Shown one piece after another: positions 12,200 through 23,600 of a DNA stretch of 64,000 nucleotides (position 1 is its first letter; every line of letters begins with the position of its first letter). Made by a program: the position numbers and the translations under genes. Origin of the DNA: Saxidomus purpurata. Taxonomy: Eukaryota; Mollusca; Bivalvia; Venerida; Veneridae. Under the pieces are notes generated by a model that searched no databases, was not told the DNA's origin, and saw nothing but the letters and a program-made list of their open reading frames with translations. The stretch covers positions 21,702,854 through 21,766,853 of the forward strand of contig JAFMSR010000005.1 in NCBI GenBank assembly GCA_022818135.1. Reading direction: 5' to 3'.

Positions 12200-14590
12200 T
12201 TTTATCCAAACAAAACATCTCAAGTATGCGAAGTCAAACTATTATATTTGCTATATGCTGCAGGAGTGTGAAGCTAATTTATTTACAGACTGTAAGTAGT
12301 GATGTCAAATGGAACCATTTCTTAAAATTATGCCTGTTAAATTACAGAAAAATGTTGGAAATGTAACCACAGTGGTCAGTAAGGTACAATTTATTTTCAA
12401 ATGTGACTACTGCTAGATGTTGATACTGCAGTACTAGCTGTCGGATAAGTTATTCATGCATACCAGATCGGGATACCTGCAGTTTTTACAAGTGCTGGAA
12501 CATCTCATCTTAAACCCCCTGGTATAAGATGACTTGATGATGTCAGAAAGAACTACTTTTATGCATGAATGTGTAAATTTATACATTACTACAAGAAAAT
12601 AGACCGTAAATATAAGTCATTACTTTTATTTTATTTCTGCTACTATTAATCGAATATGGTATGCAAGAAAAAGAATCTATCACTGGCTGCAGTTACATAT
12701 GAGAATATCCGTCTCTCGGGTAACTACACTTACACTATATATAATACATATACTATATGTAAAATATATACATTATCATTGGTCAAAAAAAATATTATAG
12801 TACAGGTGTATTGTGACCCATTAAACAGGCATGTTTAACTGTTAAATTAACCAGACCCTAGGGTGGGGTGCAGTCCATCTGTTTACTATTTAATTTATAA
12901 AACTTGACCTGTGAATTACAAAAATGGGTATTTCGTGTCAATATTAAATAAGAAGCACATTAAACTCAAAATTACCATTTAATGTTTTTCAGTGCATTGA
13001 CACGTGAGTGAAATATCCGAACAAACGATAATCCGAAATTACTGCTTAATCTAACAAAACAAGCTGAAATCGATATTTATTTTGGCTATGGAAATATTAA
13101 CTTATGCATACCTACTTCGTTTCTGAAAGAGTGTTCATGTTCATCGTTGTTGTTATTTTCCTGCGACGCTGTTACACCGCCACGCCAACCTTTAAAAAGT
13201 CGATTTGGTCTGGTCTATGCGGATCTTTTCTCTTGGTATAAGATTTTCACAATTTAAACAGTTATTTTAATTAAAAGGGCCAATTTTAGCGCGAACTTTT
13301 TAAAATAGTTTTTTTGTTTCAAACAATCAGTGTAAGATGTCAGAACAAAATTGTAACAAGTTCATACATTTTAATAACTTCTCCTACCGGCTGAAGAATC
13401 CTAAAGCGTATCAAATATAGTCGCCGGTTTCCACCGGCGACTAATAATTTTACTTCTTGACTCTATTGTCTGTACCTTTAGCGCATTAGTGTCACAAGTT
13501 AATGCTAAGTTACTTAGTCGGGCAATGTGGACCATCATGCGTTAACAACCGTAGTGTAAAATATGTAAAAGTAGCTTCCCTTGATTAAGTGTTTTGCAAT
13601 TTTTTCATGAGATCCTAAATCATATTTAATTAATAGTGATGATTCTTTTCTATAACAATTCTTTTAACAAAGGTCTGAGATGAAAAGAATAAAAACAATT
13701 TGGAACAAAGCGAATTTAAAGATTGTTTTTAAAACCTTTTCCAACTTACTTTAAATAGAGTTGTGAACTCGAAAGTTAGTTTTTATTCCCTTTTACAAAC
13801 TTTAGCAAAAATATTTTCGGTGTTCAAACAATTAGTCTTAAAACAAAAAGGTGTTGCTCAAGTTATATTTTATTAGTACGCAAAGCAAGTTTCTCGATCT
13901 AACAAATCCCCCCCCCCCAAAAAAAAAAGTTTTTATAAAATACAAGAACTTTAAATTAAACGCAAAATATATATAAAATGCATGAAATAGTACTTAAATA
14001 GATACATTTGAAATTTAAGTAAAGCAAATTTTGCAAAAAAATAAAACAATATTTATGACACTTTCGGAATTCGAACCTTAAAATGTTCAGCTTGAGCTAG
14101 ATTATTCATTACGCTATAGTGTATTGTTTGATCAAGATGAGTGAAAAACACATATTATTCTTGTTTGAAGTATAACATTGTAACCAAACAGTAACACTAC
14201 TGTCAAAATTGAGCGGTTTCAGTTTTAAATTTTAATATTGATAAAATTAAATTGTCTACTGAGATAGCCTATAGTGGCTTTTATTTTATATTTTCCAATT
14301 GAATGAACTATAGAGTTTTGTCAGTGAAATAAAAGTGAACTTTCCAAATTATCATTACTTACAATCGAGCCGTATTGCAGGCAAAGACGAAAATCTGAAA
14401 GAAATAAACGTAACAAACTTCCAATTTTGAAATATTTGATGCTGTATAGTTATCAAATCCCTCCACTCTGAAAATATTCAAAGACTTGTCATAACATTTA
14501 AGCTCAATATACGACGAACACCGTACTTATGAGCGTACGAGAAGCTGTGCAAGTACATTTATTCTCCAATGTTACCCTTTTATCTTTTTC
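12200..14590. other. Intergenic region without a recognisable gene
   Basis: Contains a short dispersed repeat starting GCATACCAGATCGGGATACC (12461-12535, also at 29468 and 48624), a GC-rich perfect palindrome at 13418-13443, and a C-run followed by an A-run near 13907-13928. The promoter and any 5' non-coding exon of gene A should lie in or before this stretch; no core promoter element is convincing. Confidence 0.5.
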
Positions 14591-14607
14591 AGATCTTTGT
14601 GTTTACA

Positions 14608-14695
14608 ATGACTTCTCAACTGCTAATTTGCCTTATACTATATCCTATATTCACTAAAGTGACGTGCGAAAGTTCTCTGGACTGGCATTACACTG
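14608..14695 (+). CDS. Gene A exon 1: start codon and signal peptide
   Basis: Encodes a 29-residue start with a hydrophobic core (QLLICLILYPIF) followed by TKVTCES, a typical secretory signal with cleavage likely after about residue 20. A polypyrimidine tract and AG sit 16 bases before the ATG, so the exon probably carries the end of a 5' UTR spliced from an unseen upstream exon. Donor TG|GTAATC, phase 1. Confidence 0.8.
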
Positions 14696-17600
14696 GTAAT
14701 CTTCCTTCTACTTTTCCTATTTGTTCATTTGAAAAGACTTTTCCGAATATTTTGTAAAGTATCTATGAGTAAGTTCTTTCCAGCTGATAAATGACCGGCA
14801 TCAAATGAAGATAATACTGGAACAAAATATCCGGATATTTGCATTTTAAAGTAAACATTAGCAAAAATATTTCAGCTTTCTTATTCAAGCCGAAACAAAA
14901 CAATAGCATGTTGAATACGTATATCTAATAAATCGTTGGCTATTAAAAGAAATGACGTCACATACTCTTATTTGGCGTTAAACTAATTTAACTGCCCTGA
15001 TCAGTAAATTCATATAATAAAAACATTTTCCAATAATTGTTTGATAAGTTGGCTGTGAAATCTTTCATCTGTACTTTACCATTACAAGATTTGATTTTGA
15101 GAAAAGAAAATGTCTTGCTACATTGTAAGTCGACATTATTGTAATAATGCGTCTGCATATAATTTCTAGGGGAAAATGTCGCTCTTCATAAAATGACTGA
15201 ACAAACTCCTGGTACAGAGAACAATTATTATGGTAATTTATCTGTGGATGGAAACAGTGATAGCAGTTTCGAACATGGAAGTTGCAGTCATACTAATGGA
15301 AGTCCTTGGGGAGTAAACGAAGCAATTGCTTCATGGAAAGTGTTTCTCCGCGGAAATTTTCCTGTAACTGGAATCATCATCGTGAATAGAGATGGTAAAT
15401 ATGTCATTAATCTTACGTGCATTTATATTTCCTATAACTACTTTAAATTTTTTTTTTAACTGTAAGACCATAAACGTACAGACAAGTCTTTCCATCAACA
15501 ATTTAATATGCTTTGCTATATAACAAACATGATATTGCATTCACGGATTCCTCGGAAAAGCCCAAACATACAGACACATATCAAAGAATTTCAGGGAAAC
15601 ACTCATAGTACTAAATAGATCATTGTATCTTTTTTACCAAAAGATGATTACTGAAATTGTTTTATTTTGTTTTATTCAACCGAATTACTTTCTTTATCAA
15701 AATCATTGAAGATGTAAAACAGAAACGAATAAAATTCAGTTTTATGAAACCAGTAAACCATCACGAAAAATGATCGGAAGTTTGATCTTATGATCTCATT
15801 TAGAAACAGTCCAAAACGCATATACAGAATTCAAGCAGTTGTGTATGTACAGAAATATGAATCAACCTTTAAGCTCTTAATAAATTGTCTTTCTGTTCAG
15901 AACTTCAATCTCGCCTTAAAAATTTTATCGTCTATGGATCACACGACGATATTTGGAAAGTGATTTATAACGACACTGACAAGAATGCCTACAAAAATGC
16001 TACTATACACATACCCCTGGATGGTAATGTCAGGTACTCTGAGATAGCTGTAAACCTACCAAAGCACCGAGGTGATCCTGACAAAGGTGTGTCTTACCTG
16101 ACACTGTGTGAGGTTGAGGTTTATGCAGGTATTCTATGTTTGGTAGTTCCCATTTTTTTTTCAAAAGATTATTATATTTTCATTTCTTTCTTTAATCAGT
16201 TACTGTGTAAAACTATACATGTATATTTAGTTCACTGAACATTTGGCGTCTACAAGCTAAGTGTCAAAAGCGACTATTAAATAAATGAAAATGTGGTTGT
16301 AGGAAAATAAATGGACCTTTAATTTGATAATATGCGTGCAGTTTGTCACACGTACTTCCCTCGTGTTTGTTTTTGTCTGTAGGCTGTTTGTGCTTATATT
16401 ACCGGTTGCAATTGCAAAAAAGTTATGTCATTATCTATACTTTGATTTTCCTTTTCAATTGTCAAGTTTGTTAATTGTATTCTGTTACACTCCAGTTATG
16501 TTATAAGTGAAAGTCAAACAGTCTGTATTTCTCAATAGTCATAAACTGACACTCATTTTAGAATAAAAATTGAGGTTATATGTATAGCTTCTTTTTTTAA
16601 TAAATGTGTGGAATAAAAATAGCTTCACAACTTTCATTATCATTCATTTTTTACAGCACCGCCAAAGTGCAATGCAAATAATGCTAAAGTGTCTAACGGA
16701 TATGTTGACATTGATGGTAACACGGGCAGACGGGTTAATCATCAGTACACTGTCGGCACAGTCCTCATAGTGAAATGCAATGGAAGTTTTCTCCTTAATG
16801 GATCGCTTTTTGTAAAATGCATGTCGTCAGGAGAATACAATTCAACATTTCCAACGTGTATAGGTAAATAAAAACACTGCCTTTGGTAAAAGGAGACATA
16901 CAAGCTTATTCGGGAAACCAGAAGTGCTAAATGCTTATTTTAAATGATGACGGACAAATAAGATTTTATCCTAAAGAAATTGAATTAAAGTAAATATTGA
17001 GTTCAGTTTAAAATCGATGTATTTTCTAAATTTTGTGTCAGCACTTTTATTGATATAGTCATTTTAAGTTAGCTAGAAAACCAATGCGAGCCAGCCAAAT
17101 GTAAACATCGATCAAGCACTTTGTCGTTTCATCAAGTAAGGCGTTCATTAGTTTCAGTAGTCTCGCAGTAAGCCGATTTTCTGTACGACCTGTTGGAAAA
17201 GTCAATACTAGTGTTTTTAAAACTATTGCTGGTTGGACAGTGACAAGTTCGTGAACATCAGTTTTGTTATGTATTCCTCAAATGGGTATGAGTGAAAGAG
17301 TTTGCGGACTGACACAGTTCCTAACTGAATATTTACAATTAAAACTAAGACTATCCTTGTTGTTTTGTGATTTGATGTTTTATGCCATATTTACTACCTT
17401 CGATCAAAAGTATGAGGTAGGATGAATACATTCTACAGTTTTTACGTTCGAAAAAGTCAGCTCAAGCCCAAGGTCACATTCAGGGTCAAATGTAAAGATT
17501 TTCCTGAAAAGTTGAGCAATATGAATCCATTTTACAATCGCAGTTGGCTCATGGTCAATGTCACTCTTAATGGTAAAATGGTCACCAGACTATATATTCT

Positions 17601-20600
17601 TAACTTACCAAAGGATATTACTAAATGTTTGGTCTTAACAATCAGCTTGCCATAATGACTATATCTCCCAAACTCATTGAAGGATTTCCATGAAATGTTG
17701 GGGTCGGGGTCCTTGTTATCATGGCAATACTACATCTACTAGTTTATATTGTTGCGGTTTGAAGATATCAAAAACGGTGAAAACATGTTGCCCAAGGAAA
17801 AGACTAAAGTCGTCCTGTACTGTTTCTATGAGAGGGATAGTAACCCTGGTATCAAACGTATTTCCGGCGAGAAAACTGGATACTCTTTATTTTAATAGAT
17901 CACTATTGTAAGGAGTGTGAGTCACCTATTACTAAGTTATTTTTAATTCTATCATGTAACTTTATTTTAAAGACGCGGCATACCATTACCGATTTAATAA
18001 TTAGTCATTTTAGGCTAAATGGAAACTGTCAAAATTTTACGACTTTCGCGTCTATACTTGTTAACTCGCACAGGTTTGAAATATAAAGCATACTAAAAGT
18101 AATATGTTTAAATGTTAGCCCTTCTCGTCGGTTGAACTTTGATTATAAAACACGTTTACTTGTTTCTTGTCTTTAGTGATTTTAACCTTTATTCATTAAT
18201 TGCAGACACATGCCCGGGTTTCCTGAAATCAACACATGTTTCTGACGTAAGTCCTGATCTACTGTTTCATAATGCCAATTCTGCGGTAACAATTACATGT
18301 ACATACGGCTACAAAACTATCACGAAGAACCCGATTGTCTGTTTAAGTGATGGGAAATGGGACAGTCCTATACCTACATGTGATCCTATACAGTGTCCTA
18401 AACTTCACAATCCAGATAATGGTAAATACATGATGGTTAGACCAAACACTGTTCCTCACAGTGACTCGGATCTAGGCTTAGAAGCACGTGTAGTATGCGA
18501 TACTGGATATGTAAACAAAAATAACAATACAAGGATATGTCAGCTAAATGAGACCTGGAGTAGACAAGAAGCAATATGTATGCCTGTGCTTTGTAACCAT
18601 CCGGGAAATATTACAAATGGTGCTTATGTTTTCAAAAATGACAGTAAAACCTTCTTTACTACTCGTTTTTCTTACAATACAGTACTTAAATCGTCGTGTA
18701 ATAATGGATATATTCTGCGTGGCCCGACAGAGCATGCATGTAAAAGTGATAAAACTTGGAGTGGCGAAGAACCAAATTGCGATATCGTGACATGCGATTT
18801 TCCAGGACAGTTTGAAAATGGAAAATATATGATAAGGGATAAGAAACTAACAGGAAAGGCTACAGACAGGACGTATTTCAGTGGTAAGGTAAACTTTTCT
18901 ATTGAAATACAAGCGATATGTGTTAGAGGTTTCATTCTTATTTCAAAAGAATTCGTACGGCGATGTACATCTCACGGCACTTGGACGGGAAAAGTTCCAG
19001 TATGTGAGCATGCAATCTGTGAATGGCCTTTATCTATTAAGGGTGGATATTATAAAGCATCACGTAACAGAACAAACCAGGGAATGCCGTATAATACAAC
19101 ACTTACTTCTTTTTGTCATGACAATTACAAACTACAGGTTGAAAACGAAATAAGAAGATGCAATGAAAGCGCACTGTGGGACAAAGAACCAGCAAAATGT
19201 AGTAAGTGCTTCCTATTACTACTAATAAGTTTAAAACATTGATCAAACAAAGTTCTTATAGCATTTTAATACAAAATAAACGGTAAATAAAAACTACTAG
19301 ATCTGAAAACATTTCTCCACTTAGTTTTAAAATATCGTCAAAGGAATTTTTCAAAATAAATTAATAAACAAATAGATAATAAACAGTTAGGAAAATTGGA
19401 ATCTAAGAATTCAATTTTTATAATACAGTATGTGAAGACATATAAACCAGTCATATAATAACACAAAAGTTACGATAAAATACATCACGTTTGTCCAAGG
19501 ATGACGTGCATCGAAATGACGTAACATTTGACGTAACGTATGTAAACAAGTGCGTCCTATTGCATTTCGCGTTTTAAAGTTGCAATGATGTACTGCTACG
19601 AGGTGAATATAGTTCGGGATAGTTTTCAAAGAAAATGAAATAATAAATATTTACCTATATTTTATCGTTAAATGAAATACGGTCAGTCATTCGTGCCAAC
19701 ACTAAGATTAAAGAAGTGAAATGAAGTGCACCATACAGATGTTTGAAACAATTCAAGGTACAGACTTGTTGCTGTGAATTTTTCAGAATTAAACCATTAA
19801 GTGTAAAGGCACTGCAAATAAGTTTAGCTGGGTAGTTAAATAACATTACTTTTATTTTTCTGGATACCATGATGTTATTTTCATCTAACATCATATGGGT
19901 GCCATTTCAACAGATCACAGTTTTGTGCATCTGTCATGCACTTCTAGTACATTGATTTATGTGTGAAATTTTGACACCAAGCAGTAACATAAAGAGATGT
20001 CAAGTCAAGAACTTTCAATTATTGCCATTACATGTTGCATTGCAGTTTGAAGGGTCAAACTTTTTGAAAAATTATGCTTGTCTGAATTCTCATTTGTTTT
20101 GTTTATGGCCATTAACTGGTGCTGTATTTCACAGAACAACAAACAATTTCAGTTTGATATCTAATGACCATAAAACAAAGAAAATGACTTCATATAGTTT
20201 CGCATTAAATAAACAAACAACTTTAATGAAAATTTTAACGCAAAACTATACTATTTGCATTTTTTCATAACAATATCAATTACATACTCCTTTAGGTTTG
20301 TAAGTTGCTAAAACTGACGCAAATGCATTTATAAATGATGATTTGAAAATCATATAGAATAGTTTCGCATTAAACCAAAATGTCATTTTTATCAGAATTC
20401 AGTGTGAAAGTATTCTATGTAACTTTTTTTACGAAAACTTCTTTTCAATTGAACTGATTGTAAAAGTCAAAGTGATCATGATTTGGTAACACAAAAACAA
20501 ACATATCTTAATCATACATATACTAATAATATATTTATTATTGTGGAATGTTTTTCCTTCTCCTAAACATTTTTTTTTCAAAAATGCACATAGGCCAGTT

Positions 20601-23600
20601 TCGCGTTGAGCCTCGACCTGTAGTTTCATATTAATAAAAACATTCATATCAACGCGGTAGTATTCAAGAAACACATTAATTTATTAAATTATTTTTTATT
20701 TTTGCTTACAGCCCATTATTTGATGTTTTTATATTATTTTGAAGAACAGGAGTAAACACAAGCTGATTTGATCGATGGTTAATTAACAGCAGCCATATTT
20801 CTGTTTGTATCCGCCATTTTGACTTTCTTTCTTTATCGAAGGTAGTTAAACTTACTTTTTTCGCATTGCTTACAGTCTATTATTTGTTGTTTCAGATATG
20901 TTTGAAGGACAGAAGTCAATAAAAACTTATTTAATCGGTGGTTTATCAACAGCAGCCATAGTTCTGTTTGTATCCGCCATTTCGACTTTCTGCCTTTATC
21001 GAAGGTAGTTTTAACTTTATTAATCTCGACTTATTAATTGTTTTAAAAAGTTATTTCAAAAACTGTTTGAGTATAATCTGCTTTAAAAAATTGTATACGT
21101 AAAGCTAAACACAAGATAAAGAAAACAACAAACAAACAAACAAAACTAAAAACGAAGGAGGTAACCTTTAAAGCATTTGAAAGATTAAACATAAAATATT
21201 AACCATTGTCAAATTTGGTAAAAGAGTCTTTGATTAGGTCCTATAACCTATCTAGATGTCTAGTTATTTCTTTTATTGAAAACATAATTCGTATTGGGGA
21301 AAGCTTTTTTCTGTTGACCAAGTGCATGTATTTTGGTGGCTTACTGCGCATATGCTTTCTAGCATACAATGACATGAATCTACTGTTAATAAAAAATGAG
21401 CATTTTTAAATTTCCGATCGTACAGTCTTATACTTACCTAACTGCATACAAATATTTCTGCTGTGAACATCTATAGATTAAGTGTACACAAATTGTATTC
21501 TATTGAACACTTAAACATTTATAGCTTATCAGAAAACATTAAGCTGATAACCAAAATTTATTTGTCCATCGATTATCGATAAAGAGACCATGGTTTCTTT
21601 TACATTGTTGATTGTGCGTAGACACACATAGGGCTCATGTAGCAGAGGGACTTGCTGACCAGACTTTGCGGATATAACGCTTTGTTTCATTTGTACATGT
21701 CTCTTGTAAGGACTTTTCACCTTTGCTGTTGGTCTGTGTGCCAAAATAATTCATAACATGATCGAAAATAAGATCTTTTAAGGAGGTGAGAACACAAATC
21801 AAGTCGTGGCTCCAAACCGCAGTTCCCTCTTGGTCAAAGGTTGTAGAGGACAGAAGCTGGCGCTCCATTCTCGTGACATTTCATGTACAAGAGGGCCAAC
21901 ATGGCCCTATATCGCTTACCTAGGACTGATGACAATATGTGACCAAACTTAAACTCTAGACTAAGTTTATTTAAGTTTATACTAATTTATTTTAGCTCGA
22001 TTGTGAAGAAAACTTTGAGCTTATCGAGTCACTCTCGAGTCCGCTTCCTGGAAAAACCAGTACTGGTTTCATATGAGGAGGTACGGTCGTGACCTTGGTG
22101 GAACTCGAACCCGCAACCTCCGGGATGAGCGGCAGACACCTAAACATCTACACCACCGCTCCTCTTTCATAAATATAAACATTTTGTTTGTCCTTGACAA
22201 GGCAAACCTTTTGGCCAATTTCCGTGGTAATTGCGTTGTAAATGTCACCTGCATGGCATACACAATGTTTTAAACCGGGTGACCTAGTTTTGGGCCTCAG
22301 ATAACCCATATTCACACTCAATCTAAATTTCATCAAGACAGTCATGACCAAGTTTCATTAAGATCCAATGAAAAATGCAACCTCTATTGCAAACACAAGG
22401 TTTTTCTATGATTTGACCCCGTGGCATAGTTTTTGACCCGATTTGACCCATTCGAGTTATATTTTATCAAGGCAATCATTCTGACTAGGTTTCATGAAGA
22501 TCCAATGAAAATACAACCTCTATGATTTACCCCGAGACATAGTTTTGACCCTAGATAACCCATGTTCAAAGTTGTCCTGAATTTTACAATTGCAATCAAA
22601 CTGACTAAGTGTCATGATATCCAATGAAAAATGCAACCTCTGTTGCATACACATGGTTTTATTATAACTTCCCTCTAGCAAGCTCACCGTAGAGAAGAAT
22701 CTGCTTTGATATTCGTATGTTGTATCTAGTTATTTTGTAGTAGCGTGAGTAGTGATGGAAGTTTGACCCGTCGTTTCACTTCTGTATCAGAGACCTTGTC
22801 TTGACAGTTGATGTTAAACTGTTGTTTGAATTTCAAAATGATTTAGTTGATGACCACGCCTACGGTAGATGGTCGTTAAATTGTTGTTAATACACCAGCT
22901 ATGTTGACCTTAAGCTCTGATTGGGGACAGGTGTTGCAGATTGGTGAAGCCCTACTTCTTTCCAGAAAAATATGTTGGAACATGACTTCAGGCTCAATGG
23001 TTTTGATGCATCGACTAAAATTGTCACAGCCTGTCCATACTTTGTTGTCTATAAATATAAAATGTGTTAACAATCATTTGCAAAAGGAAATTTCTGATGA
23101 TGATTGTTTGAGCATTTGTGAATGTCTTTAGGCATTTCGTAGCTGATGTAGATGCCTGTGTTTTCACCCCTTAAGGCATCGTCATGCAAGATAATTATAG
23201 CACCGTCAAATGAATAAAACATTATTAATGGCTATAAAAATGCCTCACAGTTTGCTTTTCAACCAAATACGATTTCGTATGCTTTAATATAACTTAAGCA
23301 TTCGAGGAAAACTACAGAGCTTCGACACATTGTTCGAAGGCTGAAGTCGTCGCTGGCGTCATTTCTGCACATTAATATACATGTTATCATTAATAATATC
23401 TATCTAAAGAAATGTTACATTTTCGTTGGTCGATAGATATAATCACATTTGCCTGTAGTAGTAATGGAAGCTAACTTAAATGATTGGCAGAGTAGTTGCA
23501 GCGTTTTAGTATAAAATTGTCAAGGATCATCCGAGCCAATTTAACCTTGCGGTAATCTAATGAGCTACAGCAAAAACAAAATTAAACATAAAAGAATACA

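Noticed and set aside
18544..19153. Several ORFs on both strands inside the large CCP exon
   Set aside because: Shadows of the CCP reading frame.
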